Below, piece after piece: positions 42,585-50,936 of a stretch of 64,000 bases of DNA. Numbering within the stretch: the stretch's first letter is position 1; each line of letters starts with the position of its first letter. The position numbers and the translations under genes were made by a program. Source of the DNA: CAMFLJ01 sp965279255 (GTDB taxonomy: Bacteria > Actinomycetota > Acidimicrobiia > Acidimicrobiales > Acidimicrobilacustridaceae); contig OZ257146.1 of NCBI GenBank assembly GCA_965279255.1, positions 2,852,001 through 2,916,000 on the forward strand. The letters run 5' to 3'. Below the pieces are notes generated by a model that was not told the DNA's origin, made no database searches, and worked only from the letters and a program-made list of their open reading frames with translations.

Positions 42585-43511
42585 ATGGACCCCAAGCCGA
42601 TCACCTTCGACGTGAGCGACGCGGTGGGCGAGCCCGCGCAGCTCGCCGGCAGCTACTTCGCCGCCGGCGGCCCCGCCGGTGACCGGCCGCTGCTCGTCTG
42701 CCTCCCGGGCGGCACCTACACCCGCGGCTACTGGGACCTCCAGGGCCCCGGCCACTCCGGCTACTCGTTCGCCCGGGCCGCCGCGGGCGAGGGCTTCCCC
42801 GTCGTCACCCTCGACAGCCTCGGCACCGGCGAGAGCACCCGCCCCGCCCGCGACATCGAGATGACCGACCAGGCCGCCGCCGCAGCGTCCGCCGTCGCCC
42901 AGATCCCCGAGGTGCTCGGCGTCGCCACCCCGGCCGTGGCCGTCGGCCACTCGATGGGCGGTTACGTCTCGATGCTCCAGCAGGCCGCCTTCGGCAGCTA
43001 CGCCGGCCTGGCCGTCCTGGGCACCACCAACGGTGCCGTCGGCCAGCTCGGCCTGCCGCCGGAGATGATCGAGGCCTCCGCCACCCCCGAGGGTCGCGCC
43101 GCCCTCGTCGACCAGATGGCCTCGGGCATGCCCGACCAGTACCTCGCTGGCGACCGGGCCCCGCTGCAGTCGTGGTTCCACCTCGCCGACGTGCCCGACG
43201 AGCTGATCGCCGCCGACGAGGCCGCCACCCTCACCGTCGTGCCCCGCCGGTGTGCGGCCGGTTCGAGCGTGCCCGGCATCACGGCCGACGCCGCGGCCGC
43301 CGTCACCGTGCCGGTGTTCCTCGCCTACGGCGAGGTCGACGTCTCCTCCGACCCGCACGCCGAGCCGGCGTTCTTCGCCTCGAGCCCCGACGTCACGCTC
43401 TACCTGCTCCCGGGCAGCGGCCACTGCCACAACCTGGCCGGCACCCGGCACCGCCTGTGGGACCGCCTGCTGTGGTGGTGTGAGACCGCGGTGACCCCGA
43501 CCCTCGGCTGA
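42585..43511 (+). CDS. alpha/beta hydrolase
   Basis: 308 residues. LVCLPGGTYTRGYWDLQGPG as oxyanion region, nucleophile in VAVGHSMGGYVSMLQQ, acid in AYGEVDVSSDP and His in PGSGHCHNLAGTRH. ATG preceded by CCAGGAGG, 14 bp after the dehydrogenase stop, so it is third in the operon. Resembles hydrolases of aromatic or terpenoid ring-cleavage products only in a general way. Confidence 0.88.
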   Translation: MDPKPITFDVSDAVGEPAQLAGSYFAAGGPAGDRPLLVCLPGGTYTRGYWDLQGPGHSGYSFARAAAGEGFPVVTLDSLGTGESTRPARDIEMTDQAAAAASAVAQIPEVLGVATPAVAVGHSMGGYVSMLQQAAFGSYAGLAVLGTTNGAVGQLGLPPEMIEASATPEGRAALVDQMASGMPDQYLAGDRAPLQSWFHLADVPDELIAADEAATLTVVPRRCAAGSSVPGITADAAAAVTVPVFLAYGEVDVSSDPHAEPAFFASSPDVTLYLLPGSGHCHNLAGTRHRLWDRLLWWCETAVTPTLG

Positions 43512-43541
43512 GCCGGGGTCGGGGCGGCCTTCACCCCTGGA

Positions 43542-46484
43542 TCAGGGGAACCAGCCCACGACATCGACGATCACGGGCGTGGAGCTGAACGGGTTGCTGA
43601 TGGTGATCTGGCCGTTGGTGCCGACCTTGACGATCACCATGTTCGGGATCACCTGCCCGGCGGTGAAGTTGATGTTCGACGCGTTCGGTGTCGCGACGCC
43701 GGTCGGGTAGACGGTGAGATACCCGTTCCCGGACGAGCCGGCGACGGTCACGTTGAGGGCCACCGCGCCGGCCCCGACGGATGGGACTCCTCCCCGGCCG
43801 GTCACCGTGAGCGTGCGGCTCTCACCTGGGGCGAGAGCGCCCGCGCCCTGGAACTGGCCGTCGACGGTGGCGCCGCTCGGCGCCGGACGGGTGTCCATCA
43901 GGCGGGCCGGCACCAACGGGTTCTCACCACCGTTGCTGGGGAAGTAGCCGACCACATCAACGATCACCGGGGTGTTGCCGTACGGGTTGCTCACCACGAT
44001 CTGCCCGCTGTCGCCGACCTTCACCACCGCCATGTTGGCGATCACCTGGCCCGCCGAGAAGTTCAGATTCGACGCGTTCGGTGTCGCCACACCAGCCGGG
44101 TAGACGGTGAGGAAGCCACCCGAGCTGGAACCGGCCACGGTGACGTTCACCACCACGGACCCGACCTCGGCGGGGGCGATTCCGCCCCGATTGGTCACCG
44201 TGAGGAACCGCTTCTCTCCCGGAGCAAGAGCACCGCCGTTCTGGAAGAAGCCGTCGGTCGTTTGCCCGGCCGGGAGCGGCCGGGTGTCCATCAGGCGGGC
44301 GGGCACCAGCGGGGTGAAGAGGGACCCGGACGGGAAGTAGCCGACCACGTCGACGATCACCGGGGTGTTGCCGAAGGGGTTGCTGATGGTGATCTTCCCG
44401 CCGGTTCCCACCTGGACCACCGCCATGTTGGCGATCACCTGGCCCGCCGAGAAGTTCAGGTTCGACGCGTTCGGCGTCGTCACGCCCTTCGGGTACACGG
44501 TCAGGTAGCCGTTCGAGGAGGAGCCCACGGCTGTGACGTTGAGGACGACGGCCGTGGCACCGACCGGGGGCCCGCCGGTCCTCCCCACGACCGTGAGGTC
44601 ACGCGTCTCGCCAGGAGCGAGGGCACCATGGTTCTGGAACTGGCCGTCGATGGTGACCCCACCCGGCAGGGGTCGGGTGTCCATCAGGCGGGCCGGAACC
44701 AGCGACACGTAGGGCGGCGACGGCGTGGCTGGGTTGCTCGACGCCGACTCGGGACCGTCGCCGATGATGTTGGTTGCGTGCACCGTGAAGGCGTAGAGCG
44801 TGTTGTTCGTGAGGCCGGTGATCGTGCACCCGAGCGGTCCGGTGGTCCAGGTGCACGTCTTGCCCTCAGGGATCGACGTCGCCGTGTAGGAGGTGACGGG
44901 ACTGCCGCCCGAAAGCGCGGCGGACCATCCGATGGTGGCCTGCGAGTCGACCGCTGCCGCGGTGACGGAGGTGGGCGCCCCGGGGATGGTCGCGGACGAT
45001 GCAAGCGCGAGGTCGAGCCGGATCCGAGGTTTCGTGACTGCGTTGGTGTCGGTGACCCCGGTGCCAGTGGAGGTCAGCAATGCCAGCAGTTGGTTGACGG
45101 TGTACGCCGGGTGGAGCTGACGGAGTGCTGCGAAGGCACCGGCTACATGAGGAGCCGCCATCGACGTGCCCGACAGGGCGGCGTAGGTGGAGTACGGCGG
45201 GGCGCTCGACGGGACCGACGACCTGATGCCGACATTGGCGCCACCGACGGTGCGGGCGCCGGGGGCCAGGAGGGTGAGATTCGCGGCCGAGTTGGAGAAC
45301 GTCGACACCGCGCCGGTGCCGCTGTCCCAGGAGCCGACCGAGATGGCCGTGGACACGCACGCCGGGGAGGAGATGCCACTCTTGAACGAGTCGTTGCCGG
45401 CGGCCACGGCTGTCGCCACGCCGTTGTTGCGCAGGTTGGTGATTGCGCTGGCGAGGGTGGGGACGTTGGCATCACACGAAGACGAGTAGTGGGTGGAGCC
45501 GCCGATGCTGACGTTGACCGAGGCGACGTTGTAGTTCGCCCGTTGGGCGTCGACCCAGTTGAGGGCGAGGGCGACATCGGAGTCGAAGGCGCCGAGCTGG
45601 AACCCGTTGCTGCAGGTACCGGTGTTGAAGTTGACCGTGCCAGTGCAGATCAAAGAGAAGACGTCGGCCGAGAGGATCGACGCCTTGGATGCAACGCCGT
45701 ACTTCGGGTTGGTGACCCCGTCGTTGCCCGCAGCCTGCCCGGCAGCGATGCCGGCGACGTGGGTGCCGTGCCCACACGGGGTCGGATAGAGAGTGCCGGT
45801 GAGGCCGTTGCAGGGAAACGACGTGCCCGGCCCCGACTCGGCGTAGTTCTGCCCGGGGCACACCGAGAAGGCGTTGCTCGGGGCGAACCCACCGCCACCG
45901 GAGAAGCAGGCCTCGCTCACCACGCGGGAGTGGCCCTGGGCGTCGGCGAGGAACGGGTGGTAGCTCTGGACGCCGACGTCGATGATCGCCACTGCGGTGC
46001 CGGCACCGTCGTACCCCTCGGATCGGGCGACGTCGCCCCCGATGGCGGGGACGCTGTTGGCCAGCGACAGCGTGTTGATGTGGTTGAGCACCACGCTGGT
46101 GACCTGCGGGCTCGTCTGGAGCGCGTCGAGGGCGGTGGCGTCGACCTTCAGCGCGACGAACGGAAGGGCTTGTTCGGTCGCCGTTCCCTCGAAGCTGCCC
46201 TCCGGCAGCCCGTCGATCACGCTCTGGGCCACGCCGCCGACCGCATTGGGCGCGTTCGTAGGCGCGGCCAGATTGGCGATGACGAAGGCGTATCCCTCAT
46301 CCGCGATGGCCGTGGTGACCTCGTCGGTCACCGTTGCTTCGGTCGGGCCAGTGCCCGACGCGTCGGTCGGCTGTGCGCCCGCCGGGGTCGCGGCGGTCGA
46401 GAGCAGCGCCGCTGCCAGGCTCAACACCACCACCAGGGCGACGAAGATCCTCGCCCCACGGCCATCGGTCCGCTGCTGCGCCAT
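43542..46484 (-). CDS. secreted S8 (subtilisin-like) serine protease with Fn3 and three C-terminal repeats
   Basis: 980 residues. Signal peptide IFVALVVVLSLAAALLSTAA with cleavage near AGAQP; an inhibitor-like propeptide to about residue 150; peptidase S8 domain with Asp169 (AIIDVGVQ), His239 (GHGTHVAG), Asn364 (AAGND) and Ser441 (SGTSMAAPHVAG); an Fn3 domain at about 501-592; then three units of 131 residues starting near LVPARLMDTRP and ending VIVDVVGYFP. Catalytic residues are complete, so it is probably an active extracellular protease, and the repeats may bind the cell surface or polysaccharide. ATG at 46484 chosen because it leads straight into the signal peptide. Confidence 0.92.
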   Translation of the reverse strand: MAQQRTDGRGARIFVALVVVLSLAAALLSTAATPAGAQPTDASGTGPTEATVTDEVTTAIADEGYAFVIANLAAPTNAPNAVGGVAQSVIDGLPEGSFEGTATEQALPFVALKVDATALDALQTSPQVTSVVLNHINTLSLANSVPAIGGDVARSEGYDGAGTAVAIIDVGVQSYHPFLADAQGHSRVVSEACFSGGGGFAPSNAFSVCPGQNYAESGPGTSFPCNGLTGTLYPTPCGHGTHVAGIAAGQAAGNDGVTNPKYGVASKASILSADVFSLICTGTVNFNTGTCSNGFQLGAFDSDVALALNWVDAQRANYNVASVNVSIGGSTHYSSSCDANVPTLASAITNLRNNGVATAVAAGNDSFKSGISSPACVSTAISVGSWDSGTGAVSTFSNSAANLTLLAPGARTVGGANVGIRSSVPSSAPPYSTYAALSGTSMAAPHVAGAFAALRQLHPAYTVNQLLALLTSTGTGVTDTNAVTKPRIRLDLALASSATIPGAPTSVTAAAVDSQATIGWSAALSGGSPVTSYTATSIPEGKTCTWTTGPLGCTITGLTNNTLYAFTVHATNIIGDGPESASSNPATPSPPYVSLVPARLMDTRPLPGGVTIDGQFQNHGALAPGETRDLTVVGRTGGPPVGATAVVLNVTAVGSSSNGYLTVYPKGVTTPNASNLNFSAGQVIANMAVVQVGTGGKITISNPFGNTPVIVDVVGYFPSGSLFTPLVPARLMDTRPLPAGQTTDGFFQNGGALAPGEKRFLTVTNRGGIAPAEVGSVVVNVTVAGSSSGGFLTVYPAGVATPNASNLNFSAGQVIANMAVVKVGDSGQIVVSNPYGNTPVIVDVVGYFPSNGGENPLVPARLMDTRPAPSGATVDGQFQGAGALAPGESRTLTVTGRGGVPSVGAGAVALNVTVAGSSGNGYLTVYPTGVATPNASNINFTAGQVIPNMVIVKVGTNGQITISNPFSSTPVIVDVVGWFP
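43545..44705. repeat. three tandem coding repeats of the protease C-terminus
   Basis: The word GTGTCCATCA recurs at 43891, 44284 and 44677, an exact period of 393 bp (131 codons). The units differ at many third positions, so the duplication is not recent. Each ends with VDVVG(Y/W)FP. Confidence 0.85.
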
Positions 46485-46752
46485 CGTGTGCACGTCCTCT
46501 CCCGGTGCAGTGTCACTCAGTGACCCCGCCCACACCGGTTCGCAGGCGGCACGTTAACCCAGCGCGCAGACCGTGGTCTCCTCGCCTCTCAGAGAAGTCG
46601 CGTGGTGTACACCTCCTGGACACCGACCGCACCCCCGACCGCACCCCCGAACGGCGTTCGACGACGTGGCCCGGCCGGTCCGAGGGAGACTGCGATCCGC
46701 ACACTGCGACCGCGGACGCCACCGCCTCGAACCGACCGCACCAGGGGACGAC

Positions 46753-47952
46753 ATGACCGACATCGACGCCGCACCCCTCGGTTGGGATCCCTACGACGTC
46801 GTCATCGACGACGACCCGTACCCGGCTTGGAAGCGCCTGCGTGACGAGGCGCCGGTGTACGTCAACGAGGAGTACGGCTTCTTCGCCCTGAGCCGCTTCG
46901 CCGACGTCGAGGCCGCCAGCCGCGACACCGCGACCTTCAGCTCGGCGCACACCACCGTGCTCGAGACCCTCGGGCCGGACAAGGCCCCGCAACGGATGAT
47001 GATCTTCCTCGACCCGCCCGATCACACCAAGCTGCGCGGCCTCGTGTCCCGGGCGTTCACCCCCCGGCGCATCTCTGGGCTCGACGAGCGCATCCGCGGC
47101 ATCTGCGCCGACCTGCTCGACCCGCTCGTCGGGTCCGGCGGGTTCGACTACGTCTCCGACTTCGCCGCCCAGCTCCCGTCGCGGGTGATCTCGACGCTCG
47201 TCGGCGTGCCGCCCGAGGACCAGGAGCAGCAGCGCCTGAACGTCGACGGCATGTTCCACATCGAGCCCGGTGTCGGCATGCAGAACGAGAAGGCGATGGC
47301 ATCCGGCCTCGCCCTGATCGTCTACCTCGTCGACCTGGCCGCCAAGCGCCGCGACGATCCGCAGGACGACCTGATGAGCGCGCTCGTCCACGCCGAGATC
47401 ACCGAGGACGGCGTCGAGCGTCGCCTCACCGAGGACGAGGTCGTCTCGTTCGCCATGCTGCTCTACTCGGCCGGCACCGAGACCGTGGCCAAGCTGCTCG
47501 GCAACGCCGCGGTGCTCCTCGCCGCCCACCCCGACCAGCGCGCCGACCTGGCCGCCGACTCGTCGCTCCTGCCCGGCGCGGTCGAGGAGCTGCTGCGCTT
47601 CGAGCCGCCCTCACCCGTGCAGGGCCGGTGGACGCTGAAGCCCAGCGAGTGGCACGGCACGACCATCCCCGAGGGGTCGAAGGTGCTGCTGCTCACCGGA
47701 TCGGCGGCGCGCGACGAGCGGGTGTTCACCGACCCCGACCGCTTCGACATCCACCGCCAGATCCCGCTGCACCTGTCGTTCGGCTACGGCATCCACTTCT
47801 GCATCGGGGCATCACTGGCCCGCCTCGAGAGCCGCATCGGCCTCGAGGAGACCCTCACCCGCTTCCCGGAGTGGAGCGTCGACCCGGGCGCGGCGGTGCG
47901 GGCGCACACCAGCACGGTGCGCGGCTACAGCTCGGTGCCGATCCGTCTCTGA
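46753..47952 (+). CDS. cytochrome P450
   Basis: 399 residues. I-helix MLLYSAGTETVAKLLGNAA with the AGxET motif, ExxR in AVEELLRFEPPSP, and haem loop FGYGIHFCIGASLARLESRI. N-terminus WDPYDVVIDDDPYPAWKRLR is that of soluble bacterial P450s. ATG at 46753; the in-frame extension upstream lacks P450 sequence. No redox partner gene nearby. Substrate not readable. Upstream DNA contains the palindrome GGTGTACACC (46604-46613). Confidence 0.92.
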   Translation: MTDIDAAPLGWDPYDVVIDDDPYPAWKRLRDEAPVYVNEEYGFFALSRFADVEAASRDTATFSSAHTTVLETLGPDKAPQRMMIFLDPPDHTKLRGLVSRAFTPRRISGLDERIRGICADLLDPLVGSGGFDYVSDFAAQLPSRVISTLVGVPPEDQEQQRLNVDGMFHIEPGVGMQNEKAMASGLALIVYLVDLAAKRRDDPQDDLMSALVHAEITEDGVERRLTEDEVVSFAMLLYSAGTETVAKLLGNAAVLLAAHPDQRADLAADSSLLPGAVEELLRFEPPSPVQGRWTLKPSEWHGTTIPEGSKVLLLTGSAARDERVFTDPDRFDIHRQIPLHLSFGYGIHFCIGASLARLESRIGLEETLTRFPEWSVDPGAAVRAHTSTVRGYSSVPIRL

Positions 47953-47977
47953 GGCCGAGCGCCGGCCCTACCCGGGG

Positions 47978-48466
47978 TCAGACCCCGGGCTTCCAGATCA
48001 TCAGCACGAGGATGACGACGAGGGCGAGGTCGAGCACCACGCTGAGGCCGCCGATCTGGGGCTCCAACCGGGCCGCATCGGCGGCCGATGTCGTCGAGCC
48101 GTCGGCGGTCTCGCGCATGAGTCCGAGCAGCCGCTTCACCCGCGGCGTCAGCAGGCCGTGGGAGACGCCGAGGGCGACGACGTAGATCACGATCGCCAGC
48201 CACACCCATGTCTGGCTGAACTTCCACACCTTGTCGCTGAGCCCGACCAGCCCGAGGCCGAACACGGCGGTCAGGTAGATGAAGATCTCGGCCACGCGCA
48301 GGCTCACCCAGGCGTTGTCCTCCACCACGGCGAGCGCCTCGGCCGGCGGGCGCTTCTTGGCCCGGGTGGCGTAGACGCCGTTGAGGATCACCCCACCGAA
48401 GCCGATGATGGCCGACAGGATGTGCAGCAGCAGCACGACCTTGTACGCGAACGACGTGACGCCCAT
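47978..48466 (-). CDS. DUF2269 family membrane protein
   Basis: 162 residues, four membrane helices. VVLLLHILSAIIGFGGVILNG, IFIYLTAVFGLGLVGLS, TWVWLAIVIYVVALGVSHGL and VVLDLALVVILVLMIWKPG are spaced as in the DUF2269 family, where a conserved His in the first helix is also present. Role unknown. Convergent with the P450 gene, 25 bp between the stops. ATG at 48466 with GGAGGGG upstream. Confidence 0.8.
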   Translation of the reverse strand: MGVTSFAYKVVLLLHILSAIIGFGGVILNGVYATRAKKRPPAEALAVVEDNAWVSLRVAEIFIYLTAVFGLGLVGLSDKVWKFSQTWVWLAIVIYVVALGVSHGLLTPRVKRLLGLMRETADGSTTSAADAARLEPQIGGLSVVLDLALVVILVLMIWKPGV

Positions 48467-48618
48467 CGATTCCCCTCCCGGAACTCTGAATCGGCAGGAA
48501 AGGTAGCGGTAAGGCACCTCGGCGTCATCGATGCACTCGCCCCCGGCGGATCGCGCCACGCCACGGTGTGGGACGATCTCCGCCCGAGCCATCCGGGCTC
48601 GATGCCTGGGAGGGCGAC

Positions 48619-48891
48619 ATGAGTGACGTGAGCAACGACGGAAGCGCCGACGAGATCGACATCGTCGAGATCGTGACCGAAGAGGTCTCCGAGGACGGCA
48701 CCGTCGTCATCGACGACCTGGTCGCCGTGGTCGACGGCGAGGGCAACGTGCTCGCCACCGACGAGACGATCATCGCCGCCGACGCCGAGGGCGACGTCGT
48801 GGTCGACGAGACCATCGCCGTCGTCAACGCCGACGGCGAGCTCGAGGTCGTCGAAGAAGACGTGCTGATCGTCGAGGGCGACGAGGCCTGA
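48619..48891 (+). CDS. highly acidic repetitive protein
   Basis: 90 residues with no Lys, Arg or His, and about one third Asp plus Glu. After a short leader it consists of beta-type units of the kind VVIDDLVAVVDGEGN, ATDETIIAADAEGD and VVVDETIAVVNADGE, spaced about 19-21 residues, which suggests a small beta-solenoid or an ion-buffering protein. ATG after GGGAGGGCG is a good start. No family recognised. The low-complexity look could be read as noise, but the regular repeat and ribosome site argue for a true gene. Confidence 0.7.
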   Translation: MSDVSNDGSADEIDIVEIVTEEVSEDGTVVIDDLVAVVDGEGNVLATDETIIAADAEGDVVVDETIAVVNADGELEVVEEDVLIVEGDEA

Positions 48892-48907
48892 ATCCCCTGA
48901 TCGTTGG

Positions 48908-48934
48908 TGGGTGGCCCTCAGGCGGGGCCACCCA
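48908..48934. terminator. bidirectional terminator hairpin
   Basis: TGGGTGGCCC (48908-48917) pairs perfectly with GGGCCACCCA (48925-48934) between the converging stops of the acidic protein and the lipoprotein. Confidence 0.7.
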
Positions 48935-48948
48935 TCAGCGACAGACCT

Positions 48949-49770
48949 CTACCAGTCGACCACCGGGGTCGGCGGGAAGAGCCCGGCCCGCTCGGCCATG
49001 AGCCGGCTGCAGTCCCAGTCCGAGTCGACCGGGATCAGGATGATCGGGCTCTTGGTGACGTCCGGGTACTGGGTCCACTGGGCCTGGGTCAGGAAGGCGT
49101 CGTTGCTCGCCCCGAGCACGAGTTGCTCGGAGTGGTCGGACACCGTGCCGGTGAGCGAGCCGTCGGCCTGCTCGTCGACGACGTAGGCGAAGATCTCGCG
49201 CCGGGCGATGTAGATCTCACCGCCGAAGGTGTCGGTCACCTTGATGGTCGAGGTCACGCCCGGCTTGCCGTCTCCGTCGTCGTCGGTGACGCGGGGGTCG
49301 TTCGGGTCGGTGGGGAGCGGATCGTTCGCCGGGTCGGCGAGGGTCACGCCGATCCCCGTCGGAGTCTCCGGGCGGGAGATGCGGGCACGCCCGGCCTCGA
49401 CCGTCAGGGTCACCGGCGTCGGCACCGGATCGATGGCCTGGGTGGCGGTGTCGGAGAGCGTGACCTCGATGGGCTGGTCGCTGCGGTGCTCGGAGCTGCA
49501 GAACGACTCCTTGGCCACGAGCGTGCCGTCCTCGACCGTGAGGTCGGTGAACCCGTAGCTGATGATGAGCGTCTTCATCAGCGGGTCCTGGTAGGCGACG
49601 ACGTCGAAGTGGGCGTAGCGGCCGGCGACGCGCTCGGCGGCCTGTTCGACCTCGGAGGGCGGCGCCGTCGGGTCGGCTCCCGCGTCACCCGAGCCGCCGC
49701 CGCAACCGGACAGGACGACGAGTGTCACCGCGGCGAGCACCACGCCGAGCACCTTCCGCGGGCTGCTCAC
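48949..49770 (-). CDS. lipoprotein, hypothetical
   Basis: 273 residues. Signal peptide with lipobox VVLSGCGGG, so anchored outside the membrane. The rest is a beta-rich domain without known family: GYAHF-type start, DQPIEVTLSDTATQAID, then DDDGDGKPGV near residue 165, which looks like a Ca2+-binding loop of the dockerin/EF-hand kind. C-terminus is CSRLMAERAGLFPPTPVVDW. No enzyme motif seen. Convergent with the acidic-protein gene. Confidence 0.78.
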   Translation of the reverse strand: MSSPRKVLGVVLAAVTLVVLSGCGGGSGDAGADPTAPPSEVEQAAERVAGRYAHFDVVAYQDPLMKTLIISYGFTDLTVEDGTLVAKESFCSSEHRSDQPIEVTLSDTATQAIDPVPTPVTLTVEAGRARISRPETPTGIGVTLADPANDPLPTDPNDPRVTDDDGDGKPGVTSTIKVTDTFGGEIYIARREIFAYVVDEQADGSLTGTVSDHSEQLVLGASNDAFLTQAQWTQYPDVTKSPIILIPVDSDWDCSRLMAERAGLFPPTPVVDW

Positions 49771-49979
49771 AGCTGATCCTGGTCCGGCCGTCGCACGCGA
49801 GGAGTCTGGCAGTCGAAGCCGGTGGCGTCGGGGTCAGGCGGGTGAGGAGCCACCACCACAGCCGCTCCGGCCGTCCGAGCAGGGACGCTCGCCGCCGACC
49901 CCCGATGAGGGGGCGGGTAACCTCCGCTCGGCTCCGGAGCCCTGGCGTGTCGTTCTCACGCCGCCTCCGCGCCATCCCC

Positions 49980-50052
49980 GCCCTCGTAGCTCAGGGGATA
50001 GAGCGTCGGTTTCCTAAACCGTGCGTCGGAGGTTCGAGTCCTCCCGGGGGCG
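49980..50052 (+). tRNA. tRNA-Arg (anticodon CCT)
   Basis: 73-nt cloverleaf. Acceptor GCCCTCG pairs with CGGGGGC (one G-U), D-arm GCTC-AGGGGATA-GAGC, anticodon loop TTCCTAA, T-arm GGAGG-TTCGAGT-CCTCC, discriminator G; CCA is not encoded. The first pair of the anticodon stem is U-U. Reads AGG codons. The last 16 bases are duplicated 769 bp downstream, which marks this tRNA as an integration target. Confidence 0.93.
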
Positions 50053-50053
50053 C
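50037..50053. repeat. att-like direct repeat, left copy (tRNA 3' end)
   Basis: AGTCCTCCCGGGGGCGC, the T-stem/acceptor end of tRNA-Arg plus one base. Perfectly repeated at 50806-50822. Confidence 0.85.
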
Positions 50054-50148
50054 TTGGACGATCGCATCGCAGCCTCCCCGGCGGCCGGGGGGGATGTGGG
50101 CGGTCGATCCAGAGGTAGTGGCGTTGTTACGGCGAGAGGGGCGGGCTT

Positions 50149-50796
50149 ATGGGGTGGATCGAGTCGAGCCGCGACAAGCGCAAGGCCCAAGAGGCTGTCA
50201 TGGTCGAGTTGGCCGACATCAGGCGCAATGGGGGTCGCGGCAAACCAGGCTCTCTCGACCCGAACGACTTCGTGGTGCTGGCCTGGAGGGTCGTGTACCT
50301 AGGCGGCTGGGAGCCGATGCGTGACTTCGTCGAGATCCGCATCAACTGCGACGGGATCGAGTTCGTCACGATGGGTGCGTACCAAGCACCACCAGACGTT
50401 CTCGGTCAGGTCCCATGGTCGGAGGTCACCTGGCTCGAGGTCATCGACGGATCACGGTCGAAGAGCCGTGTGGCCGCAACCGTCGCCTTCGGTGTGGCCG
50501 GCCTCGGGACCAAAGCATCCGAAGAATTCACGGAGCTCTTGGTCCACCTGACAGACGGGAGGATCGCCGCGTTCCGTGCGGAGGAGATCCGCTCCGCGCA
50601 GGTGCGAGCACGAGCAGCTGCGACCCTTACCGCGGCGGGCGTGCCGATGGAGAAGCCAGATGGTTCTTCCCCAACCAGGACTTCCGAGCATTCGCTGATC
50701 GACGAACTCGAGCGGCTCGCTGAGCTCCATCGGACGGGAGCGCTCACTGACGAGGAGTTCTCCGACTTCAAGTCGAGGCTCCGCAACTCAGGCTGA
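50149..50796 (+). CDS. SHOCT domain protein
   Basis: 215 residues. The final 30 residues (IDELERLAELHRTGALTDEE and on) are a SHOCT domain, a short helical module common in oligomeric bacterial proteins. The N-terminal 150 residues (FVVLAWRVVYLGGWEPMRDF, VPWSEVTWLEVIDGSRSKSR) look like a PH-like or DUF4429-type beta domain. ATG preceded by GAGAGGGG. Codon use is less GC-rich than in adjacent genes. The only gene between the two att-like repeats, so it is probably the cargo of the island. Confidence 0.78.
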   Translation: MGWIESSRDKRKAQEAVMVELADIRRNGGRGKPGSLDPNDFVVLAWRVVYLGGWEPMRDFVEIRINCDGIEFVTMGAYQAPPDVLGQVPWSEVTWLEVIDGSRSKSRVAATVAFGVAGLGTKASEEFTELLVHLTDGRIAAFRAEEIRSAQVRARAAATLTAAGVPMEKPDGSSPTRTSEHSLIDELERLAELHRTGALTDEEFSDFKSRLRNSG

Positions 50797-50805
50797 CCCA
50801 GCTTC

Positions 50806-50822
50806 AGTCCTCCCGGGGGCGC
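50806..50822. repeat. att-like direct repeat, right copy
   Basis: AGTCCTCCCGGGGGCGC again, 10 bp after the stop of the SHOCT gene, with no other tRNA part, so it is not a second tRNA but a copied 3' end. Confidence 0.85.
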
Positions 50823-50936
50823 CACATCTCTGCCTGCGCTGCTGACCGCCCGACGGTCGCCTGCTGCGGTGGCAGTACGCGCGAAGCCTGCGCAGGGAGG
50901 ACGACGCGGGCGCCGCGTCGGAGGATCGTGGATCCC

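Larger units (their letters stand above)
50054..50822 (+). mobile_element. att-bounded mini-island behind tRNA-Arg
   Basis: 769 bp between two copies of a 17-bp sequence, the left copy being the tRNA end. Integrative elements use tRNA 3' ends and leave just this arrangement, with the tRNA kept intact. The segment carries a single gene (SHOCT protein) and no integrase, so it is either the remainder of a larger element or moved in trans. Its base composition looks less GC-rich than its surroundings. Confidence 0.65.

Noticed and set aside
46623..46650. Tandem ACCGCACCCCCG words upstream of the second P450
   Set aside because: Only two short units in GC-rich leader DNA; likely chance.
50804..50825. 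Possible second tRNA behind the SHOCT gene
   Set aside because: Only the 17-base tRNA 3' end is present, with no D- or anticodon arm.
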